A DNA stretch of 51,047 nucleotides from Christensenellaceae bacterium Phil1 (GTDB lineage Bacteria > Bacillota > Clostridia > Christensenellales > CAG-138): assembly GCA_001940855.1 (NCBI GenBank), contig MSGS01000057.1:1-51047 (forward strand), read 5' to 3'. This document shows, piece after piece, positions 34,956 to 42,348 of the stretch. The notes beneath the pieces were generated by a model. That model ran no database searches and was not told where the DNA came from. It saw nothing but the letters and a program-made list of their open reading frames with translations. Position numbers and translations under genes: made by a program. Positions within the stretch are counted from its first letter, which is position 1. Every line of letters begins with the position of its first letter.

Positions 34956-35939
34956 TCACTTATATATTTCTCTTTCGCAGTCCGGAAAGTAAAGCGTGAA
35001 CCGCGTCCCCCTGCCAAGCCTTGATTCAACGCCTATGCGTATGCTCAGCGCGTCCGCCGCCCGCTTTGCCATATAAAGCCCTATTCCGCTTGAGCGGTCG
35101 TCTATGCGGCCGTTATAGCCCGTGTATCCTTTTTCAAATATTCTGGGCAGGTCCTCGGGCATTATGCCTATGCCGGTATCCTCAATGCTGAGCGTTTTAG
35201 CGTCCCCGCATATTGTCACGCCGCCCTTGTTGGTATATTTAACGGCGTTTGAAATAAGCTGCTCTATTATGAATCCAAGCCACTTCTTGTCCGTCATTAT
35301 GCTTTGCCCGCTAACGTTTACGCTTACGCTCAGTCCCTTATAAACAAAGGGTATCGAATGGCTGCGCACCTGCTCCTTAACGGCGGAATCCAGCCTGCAC
35401 GGGGCAAGCACAATGTCGCTCGATATGCTTTCAAGCTTTATGAACCTTAGCGCCATCATGGCGTATTGTTCAATTTTGAAAAGCTCCTGCCGCATCACGG
35501 CGCGGTCGCCGTCCTGCTCCAAAAGGAGCCTCATCGCCGCTATGGGCGTTTTTATCTGATGTATCCAAAGGGTATAGTAATCAAGCGATTCCTGCTTACG
35601 CGCCGTTTCAGACGCGCTCAGGGCATCGTATTCATTGCAAAGTTCTTCAAGCACGTGCGCATACGCCTTTTCAAGCCCGCCTTCGCCCCGCGGCAGGGCG
35701 CGGCTCAGATGCGTTATGGTGCCGCAGAGCTCGTCAAGCGTTTTCAGCTTTTTTGCATAGCGGTCAATATCAACAACGGCTATGCACGCGAAAAAGAAGC
35801 TTATTATAAGCGCCGTATACAGCGCAACGCTCATATCTTCCCCCGCAAAGAAGGCTATCCCGATAACGCAAAGCATGCTTATTGCATACATTGCAACGAA
35901 CGGCGCACGGTGCCGTATATAGCCCCGCGCCTTAGCCAT
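34956..35939 (-). CDS. bceS: BceS-type intramembrane-sensing histidine kinase
   Basis: Kinase of 327 residues. Two N-terminal membrane segments (about residues 12-55) with only a short outside loop, as in kinases that sense through the BceAB transporter. H-box LWIHQIKTPIAAMRLLL with the phospho-histidine, N-box LISNAVKYT, G-box DTGIGIM and SSGIGLYMAKR. The start overlaps the response regulator stop by eight bases (ATGGCTAA). Confidence 0.9.
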   Translation of the reverse strand: MAKARGYIRHRAPFVAMYAISMLCVIGIAFFAGEDMSVALYTALIISFFFACIAVVDIDRYAKKLKTLDELCGTITHLSRALPRGEGGLEKAYAHVLEELCNEYDALSASETARKQESLDYYTLWIHQIKTPIAAMRLLLEQDGDRAVMRQELFKIEQYAMMALRFIKLESISSDIVLAPCRLDSAVKEQVRSHSIPFVYKGLSVSVNVSGQSIMTDKKWLGFIIEQLISNAVKYTNKGGVTICGDAKTLSIEDTGIGIMPEDLPRIFEKGYTGYNGRIDDRSSGIGLYMAKRAADALSIRIGVESRLGRGTRFTLYFPDCEREIYK

Positions 35940-36603
35940 CCAGCGCATACCCCCGCGCACGGTGCGTCACTATGCAGTTCTTCACGCCCACTTCTTCAAA
36001 CTTTCTTCTTAGCCTGTTCATGTTCACGCTCAGCGTATTGTCGTCAACGAACTGGTCGCTGTCCCAAAGGGATATCATAAGCTCCTCCCGCGAAACAACC
36101 TTGCCGCGCTTTGATATAAGGCAGGAAAGCAGCTTACCTTCGTTGGGCGTAAGCTTTACGCGCACGCCGTCCTTTTCGATATACAGCGCCGCGGAGTCGT
36201 ACCGCGCGCCCTGCACCGTTGGCAGCAGTGGTGTACGGTAGTCATACGTCCGTCTGAGCATGGCCTGCGCCTTGGCGACCAATACCTCCATGGATACGGG
36301 CTTGACGAGATAATCGTCCGCGCCCATGTTCACGGCCATAACAATGTCCATATTGTCCGCACGTGAAGAAAGGAACATTATGGGCGTGTCGTAAAACTGC
36401 CGCAGCTGCTGGCACCAATAGAAGCCGTTATAGAATGGCAGCGCGATGTCCATTATAATAAGCTGCGGCTTTATGCGGATATATTCTCCCACAATGTCGT
36501 CCAGCCTGTGCGCGATATGCCCCTGCATATCCCACCGGCACAGATAGTCCCGTATTTCGGCGGCAATGACCGCGTCGTCCTCAACAATCATAATCTTATA
36601 CAT
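35932..36603 (-). CDS. bceR: OmpR-family response regulator of the Bce module
   Basis: Response regulator of 223 residues. Receiver domain with acidic pocket VEDD, phospho-acceptor aspartate in LIIMDIALP (about residue 50) and lysine in DYLVKPVS, then a winged-helix domain (KLTPNEGKLLSCL, DDNTLSVNMNRLRRKFEE). It likely activates bceAB. There is no ribosome site before the ATG at 36603; a -10 box lies only six bases upstream, so the mRNA is probably leaderless. An ATG nine codons earlier lies inside a palindrome and is considered less likely. Confidence 0.9.
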   Translation of the reverse strand: MYKIMIVEDDAVIAAEIRDYLCRWDMQGHIAHRLDDIVGEYIRIKPQLIIMDIALPFYNGFYWCQQLRQFYDTPIMFLSSRADNMDIVMAVNMGADDYLVKPVSMEVLVAKAQAMLRRTYDYRTPLLPTVQGARYDSAALYIEKDGVRVKLTPNEGKLLSCLISKRGKVVSREELMISLWDSDQFVDDNTLSVNMNRLRRKFEEVGVKNCIVTHRARGYALDG

Positions 36604-36609
36604 ACGGGT

Positions 36610-36618
36610 ATTATACCA
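36610..36618 (-). promoter_or_regulatory. Extended -10 promoter giving a leaderless bceR mRNA
   Basis: TGGTATAAT on the minus strand (-10 at 36610-36615) ends six bases before the ATG, so the start point falls at or next to the start codon. No -35 is visible. Confidence 0.6.
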
Positions 36619-36622
36619 CGCT

Positions 36623-36640
36623 TTGCGCATTTATGCGCAA
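36623..36640. promoter_or_regulatory. Palindrome TTGCGCAT-TT-ATGCGCAA upstream of bceR
   Basis: Perfect eight-base arms with a two-base spacer, placed just upstream of the -10 box in the -35 region of bceR. It is a likely operator for an activator or repressor. Confidence 0.55.
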
Positions 36641-36673
36641 TAATATTTGAGATGCGGAGTTAAGCTGCCCTAA

Positions 36674-36805
36674 CCCCTTTTGCGCACTATCGTCCCCATC
36701 GTCCCCTGCGTCCCCAAGGCCCTATTTGTCTGGGTTTTTTGAGGGGACGCAACGGGGACGCAAGATTTTATCGTCCCCTGAGCGCACTGACGTGCGCAGT
36801 GAAAT
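36674..36805. repeat. Left arm of a ~130-bp inverted repeat flanking the toxin-antitoxin locus
   Basis: This arm (from CCCCTTTTGCGCACTATC to GTGCGCAGTGAAAT) matches the reverse complement of 37421-37553 with about eight differences over roughly 131 bases. It is rich in GGGGACG and CGTCCCC words. No transposase is encoded between the arms. Confidence 0.85.
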
Positions 36806-36883
36806 CCGTTCTTCGAACGGGTGAAATATTGCTATCGCAATGTGAAATATGGCTGCGCCATGTGAAATACGCCTATCGGCGTA
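36782..36883 (+). repeat. Array of five short hairpins separated by GTGAAAT
   Basis: Five consecutive stem-loops: GCGCAC-TGAC-GTGCGC, CCGTTC-TTC-GAACGG, ATTGC-TATC-GCAAT, ATGGC-TGC-GCCAT and TACGCC-TATC-GGCGTA. Four copies of GTGAAAT separate them, with a period of 20 to 22 bases. The stems differ in sequence but all pair perfectly, which implies selection for structure. The right arm of the large inverted repeat carries one such unit. Confidence 0.85.
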
Positions 36884-36935
36884 TGAGCGGGAGAGGGTGT
36901 AAGGTGCCTTTTGATACGCTTTATATGCTTTTCTA

Positions 36936-36965
36936 TTGCAATTCGACACTATTCTACATTATACT
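36936..36965 (+). promoter_or_regulatory. Promoter of the holin-like toxin
   Basis: TTGCAA (36936-36941), 18 bases, TATACT (36960-36965). It would give a leader of about 85 bases before the toxin ATG. Confidence 0.6.
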
Positions 36966-37057
36966 TAACCTAAGCGCCTGTCCCGACACGGCAAAAGGGG
37001 ACGGTTGGCCACTTATCCTGACCTTACGATATATGTCAGGGGAAGGAGGTGACCACA

Positions 37058-37165
37058 ATGGTGACATGGGCTTTGTTTTTTGCATGCGGCTCATTTATCG
37101 TTGGACTTCTCAGGTTGTTCTTGGCAACCTTGGAATTCGTTATGAAGCTCCAAAAAAGGAAGTAA
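37058..37165 (+). CDS. 35-residue holin-like membrane toxin (type I toxin candidate)
   Basis: Encodes MVTWALFFACGSFIVGLLRL and fifteen further residues ending in KLQKRK. One hydrophobic segment (about residues 4-28) followed by a basic tail, the layout of the putative holin-like toxins and TxpA/BsrG toxins of Gram-positive bacteria. AAGGAGGTGA, a full anti-16S match, lies five bases before the ATG. A bidirectional terminator starts inside the stop codon and an antisense promoter faces it from downstream. Acts at the cytoplasmic membrane if the analogy holds. Confidence 0.8.
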   Translation: MVTWALFFACGSFIVGLLRLFLATLEFVMKLQKRK

Positions 37166-37244
37166 CCGCTCCGGCCAAGGATAGCGGTTACTTTTATTAA
37201 GTAATCAACATGTGGCCAACCGTCTCCGGCAGGCGCGGTTTTAT
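37150..37244 (-). ncRNA. Putative antisense RNA antitoxin to the holin-like toxin
   Basis: A strong promoter on the minus strand, TTGCAT (37274-37279), 17 bases, TATAAT (37251-37256), would start transcription near 37244 toward the toxin gene. The RNA would cover the 3' part of the toxin mRNA including the 37212-37224 pairing segment, and end at the terminator stem (37162-37191), which on this strand is followed by TTCCTTTTTT. Length about 95 bases. Inferred from sequence only. Confidence 0.65.
37162..37195. terminator. Bidirectional terminator at the toxin 3' end
   Basis: GTAACCGCT (37162-37170) pairs with AGCGGTTAC (37183-37191). TTTTATT follows on the plus strand, TTCCTTTTTT on the minus strand. 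Confidence 0.85.
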
Positions 37245-37289
37245 ACTTATATTATACGCAAATCATAGAAAATATGCAAGTGAAAACTG

Positions 37290-37412
37290 AATAGTACAGT
37301 TACCAAAAGGCGCCACCGCTTGCGGGGAAAGTGTCGCGGCGTAAGCCGTGACTGAGGGGTTGACATAAATAGCATAGCCACGGGCGGGCCGCCAATGACG
37401 GCCCCTACAACG
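37290..37412 (-). repeat. Intergenic GC-rich repeat-like segment
   Basis: The minus strand holds GGGGCCGTCATTGGCGGCCC and, further on, CCCCTCAGTCACGGCTTACG and a segment with CCCCGCAAGCGGTGG. Such phrases are, to my recollection, typical of dispersed intergenic repeats in gut Clostridia. No coding potential. I cannot check copy number from this window. Confidence 0.4.
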
Positions 37413-37420
37413 CATAAGCG

Positions 37421-37553
37421 CAATTTCACTGCGCACATTAGTGTGCTCAGGGACGATGAAATCTTGCGTCCCCGTTGCGTCCCCTCAAAAAAACCAGACA
37501 AATAGGGCCTTGGGGACGCAGGGGACGATGGGGACGATAGTGTGCAAAGGGGG
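37421..37553. repeat. Right arm of the ~130-bp inverted repeat
   Basis: Reverse complement of the left arm at 36674-36805, with about eight differences. It ends about 35 bases before the thrS stop codon. Confidence 0.85.
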
Positions 37554-37573
37554 GAACGGTCTCCCGTCCCCCA
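37549..37573 (-). terminator. Probable thrS terminator
   Basis: On the minus strand GGGGGACGG pairs with CCGTTCCCCC around the loop GAGA with a bulged T. The stem is strong but the T-run (CCTTTGC) is weak. Confidence 0.5.
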
Positions 37574-37587
37574 TATCAACCCAATAT

Positions 37588-39507
37588 TTACTTCGTCACG
37601 CATTCGCTGATGGAGCGGGTGTTGACCTCCTCCATAAGCTTTTCTTCAAACGCGGCAAGGGGCATCGTGCCCAGGTCGCCGCCCTTGCGGCTGCGCACGG
37701 CAACAACGTTGTTTTCAACCTCCTTGTCGCCTATTATCAGCATGTAAGGCACGCGCTGCATCTGCGCCTCGCGAATCTTGAAGCCTATCTTTTCGTTGCG
37801 CAGGTCCGTCTCCACGCGGATGCCCAGCTTGTCAAGGCTTTCGGCAATCTGCTTTGCGGCATCGTGCGTGCGGTCCGTCATGGCAAGCACCTTCACCTGC
37901 ACCGGGGCAAGCCAGGTTGGGAATGCGCCGGCAAAATGCTCGGTTATAACGCCTATGAAGCGCTCTATGCTGCCCAGCACCACGCGATGAATCATAACGG
38001 GGCGGTGCTTTTCGCCGTCCGCGCCAACGTATTCAAGGTCGAACCGCTCAGGCATCTGCATATCCAGCTGTATCGTGCCGCACTGCCATGTGCGTCCAAG
38101 CGAATCGGAAAGATGGAAGTCCAGCTTCGGGCCGTAGAACGCGCCGTCGCCTTCGTTTATAACATAGGTCTTGCCCATGTGCTCTATCGCGCGCTTGAGC
38201 GTATCCGTTGCCATGTCCCATGTTTCCTTTTCGCCTATGTGGTCCTCGGGCATTGTGGAAACCTCTATCTGGTAGCTGAGGCCGAAGGTGGAATACACCT
38301 CGTCAAACAGCCTTACAACGTTCTGTATCTCCTGCTCCATCTGCTCCCAGGTCATGAATATGTGCGCATCGTCCTGCGTGAAGCAGCGCACGCGGAACAG
38401 CCCGTGCAGCGCGCCGGAAAGCTCGTGCCTGTGCACAAGGCCAAGCTCCGCCATCCTCAGCGGCAGCTCGCGGTAGGAATGCGGCTCTGTCTTATATACC
38501 AGCATTCCGCCGGGGCAGTTCATGGGCTTTATTGCGTAATCCTCGCCGTCTATAACGGTGGTATACATATTGTCCTTATAATGGTCCCAATGCCCGCTGC
38601 GCAGCCACAAATCGCGGTTAAGTATTATAGGCGTTGAAATTTCAACGTAGCCGTAGCGCTTATGCACCTCGTGCCAGTAATCAAGCAGCGTGTTCCTAAG
38701 CACCATTCCCTTGGGCAGGAAGAACGGGAACCCGGGGCCTTCCTCAAGCAGGGCAAACAGCCCCAGCTCGCGCCCAAGCTTCCTGTGGTCGCGCTTCTTG
38801 GCCTCCTCTATGCGGTTTATGTATTCGTCCAAATCGGCCTTCTTTTCAAACGCCGTGCCGTAAATACGCTGCAGCATCTTGTTCTTCTCGCTGCCGCGCC
38901 AGTACGCGCCCGCAACGCTCATCAGCTTTACGAACCTTACCTTGCCCGTTGTTTCAACGTGAGGGCCGGCGCACAGGTCAACGAAGTCCCCCTGCTTATA
39001 GAAGCTTATTATCGCGTCCTCGGGCAGGTCCTCAATAAGCTCAACCTTATAGGGCTCTTCCTTCTGCTTGAAGTATTCTATCGCCTCCGCGCGGGGCATT
39101 TCAAACCGCTCCAGCGGCAGCGCTTCGGCAATTATCTTCTCCATCTCCTTCTGAATCTTTTCAAGATCGTCCGGCGTGAAGGGCTCCGCGTCAAAGTCAT
39201 AATAGAAGCCGTTCTCTATTGCGGGGCCTATTGCAAGCTTGGCTTCCGGATGCACGCGCTTCACGGCCTGCGCCAGTATATGGGACGCGGTGTGGCGCAT
39301 TGTCCAGCGGCCGTCCTCATCCTGCCAGGTGAGCAGCTTGAGCGTATGGTCGCCGTGTATGGGGCGGAAGGCGTCCGCGCGCTGGCCGTCTATTTCGGCG
39401 GCAAGGGTAGCCTTTTTAAGCTTTTGGCTTATTGTTTCGGCTATTTGAAGGGCTGTCATGCCGTCTTCAAATTGCTTTACGGATCCGTCTGGGAATGTGA
39501 TGTTCAT
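37588..39507 (-). CDS. thrS: Threonyl-tRNA synthetase
   Basis: Class II synthetase of 639 residues that charges tRNA-Thr. TGS domain at the N-terminus, editing domain with HTASHILAQAVKR and later a CAGPHVETTG motif, catalytic core with motif 2 (FRVRCFTQDDAHIF) and motif 3 (RVVLGSIERFIG), and the anticodon-binding domain at the end. The ATG at 39507 has GGAGG five bases upstream; the longer upstream frame runs through the leader terminator. Expression is controlled by a T-box leader. Confidence 0.97.
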   Translation of the reverse strand: MNITFPDGSVKQFEDGMTALQIAETISQKLKKATLAAEIDGQRADAFRPIHGDHTLKLLTWQDEDGRWTMRHTASHILAQAVKRVHPEAKLAIGPAIENGFYYDFDAEPFTPDDLEKIQKEMEKIIAEALPLERFEMPRAEAIEYFKQKEEPYKVELIEDLPEDAIISFYKQGDFVDLCAGPHVETTGKVRFVKLMSVAGAYWRGSEKNKMLQRIYGTAFEKKADLDEYINRIEEAKKRDHRKLGRELGLFALLEEGPGFPFFLPKGMVLRNTLLDYWHEVHKRYGYVEISTPIILNRDLWLRSGHWDHYKDNMYTTVIDGEDYAIKPMNCPGGMLVYKTEPHSYRELPLRMAELGLVHRHELSGALHGLFRVRCFTQDDAHIFMTWEQMEQEIQNVVRLFDEVYSTFGLSYQIEVSTMPEDHIGEKETWDMATDTLKRAIEHMGKTYVINEGDGAFYGPKLDFHLSDSLGRTWQCGTIQLDMQMPERFDLEYVGADGEKHRPVMIHRVVLGSIERFIGVITEHFAGAFPTWLAPVQVKVLAMTDRTHDAAKQIAESLDKLGIRVETDLRNEKIGFKIREAQMQRVPYMLIIGDKEVENNVVAVRSRKGGDLGTMPLAAFEEKLMEEVNTRSISECVTK

Positions 39508-39561
39508 AATATCCTCCTTATGAAGTAAAAAAATCTTTGCCCGAAGCGGAACGGCGCATAC

Positions 39562-39805
39562 AAAAAACGCCCGCCCCAAGCGCATACGCAAGGGACGGAC
39601 GATGCTTATCTCATCCGCGGTTCCACCCTAATTGGTCTAAAAAAACCCACTTTAAGTTCAGGCTGTATCGCTCCTGCTGCGCCTTTAAGTAGCGGGCCGG
39701 TGTTCCCAAACGCTCGGCTTGCGGCGGCACGCTTGCAGCACTATTGGCGCGCCTCTCTGGGCCGCAATATCCGCGGTACTGTTCCCGCGTAGACCCCAAA
39801 GGAAA
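39562..39805 (-). promoter_or_regulatory. T-box riboswitch of thrS (specifier ACC)
   Basis: The minus-strand leader carries AGGGTGGAACCGCG (39616-39629), the T-box core; TGGA in it would pair with a tRNA end of UCCA. Stem I contains AGAGAG and GCTGCAAGC of the apical tRNA-elbow contact. The specifier loop has AGTA on one side and GAACACC on the other, giving the threonine codon ACC (39699-39701). A terminator, CGTCCGTCCCTTGCG against CGCTTGGGGCGGGCG and then TTTTTT, lies at 39562-39601. Uncharged tRNA-Thr should favour the antiterminator and switch thrS on. Confidence 0.92.
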
Positions 39806-39816
39806 TATTTAATCGG

Positions 39817-39846
39817 ATTATAAACCCGCCGCTTGCCTTATGTCAA
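39817..39846 (-). promoter_or_regulatory. Promoter of the thrS T-box leader
   Basis: On the minus strand TTGACA (39841-39846), 18 bases, TATAAT (39817-39822): perfect hexamers. The start point would be near 39810. Confidence 0.85.
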
Positions 39847-39937
39847 CACAAAAAAGCAAAAAGACACGCACCCATACGGCGGTATTTTGAATATGGTGCA
39901 ATGCGGGGCAAACCGGCGCCCGCGCAGGGAGGGCAGC

Positions 39938-40471
39938 ATGAGGGAATACAGCATAGAAACGATAGACTACCGCATTGACATAGCGGACAGGATACGCCGC
40001 GCGCTGAGGGGAGCGGAGGGCGTTGGGGTAAGGGGAGAAGGGCAAAGAGCCGCCGTAATGACCCGAGACGAGGAAGCGCGGGAGCAGCTATGCATGGCAC
40101 TGTGCCGCGTTCTGCTCAATGACGCCGCAGCGGAGGAGATAAAGAGCGAACTCAGGGCATATCCGCTTGAAGCCGCCGAGGCTGAGCGCGCCGCCGTCCG
40201 CGCGGGGGAGCTAATGCGCCGCGTGCCGCGCAGGGCAAGCCTTTTTGCCTACGCCCTCACCCGCCTTATGGAGTATACAAAGGCCGAATCCGCGCTGAAT
40301 ATAGAAGGCTTTCTGCGTTTCCGCCTTGCGGACGCGGCAAATCTCGTCCGCCTGTGCGCCCTCCGCGCCGCCATGGAGGAGCTTATCCGCCGCGAGCTTT
40401 CCGCCGGTACGGACGGCGAAACCATAATCATAATCACCCGTGATACCGACCCAAGTACCGAGCCGGATTGA
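39938..40471 (+). CDS. ytxC: YtxC-like putative sporulation protein
   Basis: Protein of 177 residues, shorter than Bacillus YtxC (about 280) but sharing the C-terminal ESALNIEGFLRFRL motif and the position next to thrS, as in Bacillus subtilis. Helical and charged, with no signal peptide. GGGAGG lies five bases before the ATG at 39938; the earlier in-frame start has no ribosome site. Its stop codon is part of the uvrC -35 box. Function unknown beyond the family name; the assignment rests on the short motif and gene context. Confidence 0.65.
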   Translation: MREYSIETIDYRIDIADRIRRALRGAEGVGVRGEGQRAAVMTRDEEAREQLCMALCRVLLNDAAAEEIKSELRAYPLEAAEAERAAVRAGELMRRVPRRASLFAYALTRLMEYTKAESALNIEGFLRFRLADAANLVRLCALRAAMEELIRRELSAGTDGETIIIITRDTDPSTEPD

Positions 40472-40496
40472 AATTTGCTCCAAAACATCGTATAAT
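40468..40496 (+). promoter_or_regulatory. uvrC promoter giving a leaderless mRNA
   Basis: TTGAAA (40468-40473), 17 bases, TATAAT (40491-40496), then seven bases to the uvrC ATG. The start of transcription must fall at or next to the start codon. The -35 overlaps the stop codon of the upstream gene. Confidence 0.75.
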
Positions 40497-40503
40497 ACGT
40501 CCC

Positions 40504-42348
40504 ATGAATCAGTTGGTAGAGGAAAAGCTTAAGCTCCTGCCGGATCACCCGGGCGTATACAGAATGTTCAACGCGGAAGGAGAAATAATCTATGTCGGCA
40601 AGGCGGTCAATTTGAAGAACCGCGTTCGCCAGTATTTCCATTCCCAAAAGAACATGAGCCCAAAGGTGCGGGCAATGGTAAGCCACATTGCGGATTTTGA
40701 GTATATACTCACCGCCAATGAAACAGAGGCGCTTACCCTTGAGGCCGCAATGACCAAAAGCCTTCAGCCGCACTATAACATTCTTCTGAAGGATGATAAG
40801 CATTTCCCCTATGTCCGCCTTGATGAAAGACAGGATTTTCCCCGGTTCGAGGTCGTGCGCCGTGCAAAGAACGACGGTGCGCGCTACTTTGGCCCGTATC
40901 TCAGCGCCGTAACGCTTAGGGACGCATTAAGCTGCATACGCGATATGTTCCCCGTGCGGCACTGCAAAAAGGATATTGCCAAGGCCATCGCCCGGCGCGA
41001 GCGGCCGTGCCTTATGTATCACTTAAACAAATGCTGCGCGCCGTGCTCGGGCAACGTAACGCGGGAGGAATACCATAAGCTGCTCGACAGCGTGGTAAGC
41101 TTCCTTGAGGGGGACACCGCCCCCGTGTGCAATATGCTCCGCGCGCAGATGCAAAAGGCCAGCGACAATATGGAATACGAAAAGGCCGCCCAGTTCCGCG
41201 ACAGGGCGGACGCGGTTGAGCGCATGGGCGAAAAGCAGCGCGCAATGATGACAAAGACCGGCGCGGAGCGGGACGTGTTCGCGCTTGCGCGCTGCGGCGA
41301 GGACGACGTTATATTCGCCCTGTTCGTGCGCGGCGGCAGCGTTATAGGCAGCCAGCATTACGCCATGGATGCGCTGGGCGAGGACGCGGGAGAGATAATG
41401 GCCGCGTTTTTGCAGCAGTATTACGAAGGCTCCGGCATAATACCCCGCGAAATACTCGTTAAGGACATGCCTTCGGGCGCGGACGAGCTTACAGCATGGC
41501 TGAAGCAGCAGCGCGGCGGCGCGGTGGAGCTCATCTGCCCCGTGCGCGGCGAAAAGGCGGAGCAGATAAAGCTTGCCTACCAAAACGGCATGGACGCGAT
41601 AAAAAAGCAGCGGGAGCTTGAGCACCGCTCATGGGAACGCGGTGAGGGCGCGCTTGCGCAGCTGTGCGGGTATATAGGGCTTGAGGAGCTGCCGCGGCGC
41701 ATAGAATGCTTCGATAATTCGCACATACGCGGCAGGGACACGGTTTCCGGCATGGTGGTGTTTATAGACGGCAAAAAAGCCCCCAAGGAATACCGCCGCT
41801 TTAAGCTGAAGCTGAACCACGGCGGGGACGACCTTTCCGCCATGCGGGAGGCGCTGACAAGGCGGTTTGAAAAAGTGACCCAAAATGATGAAAGGTTTGC
41901 CGAGCTGCCCGATTTATTGATAATGGACGGCGGCAGGACGCAGCTTAACGTTGCGCTGGAGGTACTCAGCCGCTTCGGGCTTGATTACATTCCGGCAATA
42001 GGCCTTGCCGAACGCAACGAAGAAATAATCGTTCCGGACAGGGAGGAGAGTATAATCCTTCCCCGCGGCGACGGCGCGCTGCATTTTATTCAGCGCATAA
42101 GGGACGAAGCGCACAGGTTCGCAATATCCTATCATAGAAGTCTCCACGTTAGGAGCGCACTGATGAGCGAGCTTGATAACATAGATGGCATCGGCGATAA
42201 GCGCAAGCGTTTGCTTTTTGATGCATTCGTAACGCGGGACGCTATTGCCGCCGCTACCAAGGAGCAGTTATGCGCGGTAAAGGGCATGAACAAAACGGCA
42301 GCCCAGGCCGTGTATGACCACTTTCATCATCAGGAGGACTCACAATGA
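40504..42348 (+). CDS. uvrC: UvrABC system protein C (excinuclease subunit)
   Basis: DNA repair nuclease of 614 residues, usual length. N-terminal GIY-YIG nuclease (GVYRMF then IIYVGKAVNLKNRVRQYF), cysteine cluster CLMYHLNKCCAPC, UVR motif about residue 205, RNase H-like second nuclease (CFDNSHIRGRDTVSGMVVF), and a C-terminal helix-hairpin-helix (LDNIDGIGDKRKRLL). It makes both incisions after UvrAB finds damage. No ribosome site is visible, in line with leaderless translation. Its stop overlaps the next gene (ATGA). Confidence 0.96.
   Translation: MNQLVEEKLKLLPDHPGVYRMFNAEGEIIYVGKAVNLKNRVRQYFHSQKNMSPKVRAMVSHIADFEYILTANETEALTLEAAMTKSLQPHYNILLKDDKHFPYVRLDERQDFPRFEVVRRAKNDGARYFGPYLSAVTLRDALSCIRDMFPVRHCKKDIAKAIARRERPCLMYHLNKCCAPCSGNVTREEYHKLLDSVVSFLEGDTAPVCNMLRAQMQKASDNMEYEKAAQFRDRADAVERMGEKQRAMMTKTGAERDVFALARCGEDDVIFALFVRGGSVIGSQHYAMDALGEDAGEIMAAFLQQYYEGSGIIPREILVKDMPSGADELTAWLKQQRGGAVELICPVRGEKAEQIKLAYQNGMDAIKKQRELEHRSWERGEGALAQLCGYIGLEELPRRIECFDNSHIRGRDTVSGMVVFIDGKKAPKEYRRFKLKLNHGGDDLSAMREALTRRFEKVTQNDERFAELPDLLIMDGGRTQLNVALEVLSRFGLDYIPAIGLAERNEEIIVPDREESIILPRGDGALHFIQRIRDEAHRFAISYHRSLHVRSALMSELDNIDGIGDKRKRLLFDAFVTRDAIAAATKEQLCAVKGMNKTAAQAVYDHFHHQEDSQ

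Larger units (their letters stand above)
37000..37224 (+). other. 13-bp long-range inverted repeat joining the ends of the toxin mRNA
   Basis: GACGGTTGGCCAC (37000-37012) in the leader is perfectly complementary to GTGGCCAACCGTC (37212-37224) beyond the stop codon. Pairing between the 5' and 3' ends of toxin mRNAs is typical of type I toxin systems, where it controls stability and translation. A small stem CCTGAC/GTCAGG (37017-37040) lies just before the ribosome site. Confidence 0.75.

Noticed and set aside
36782..36883. Possible CRISPR array
   Set aside because: The repeated unit GTGAAAT is only seven bases, the segments between are self-complementary hairpins and not spacers, and there are no cas genes.
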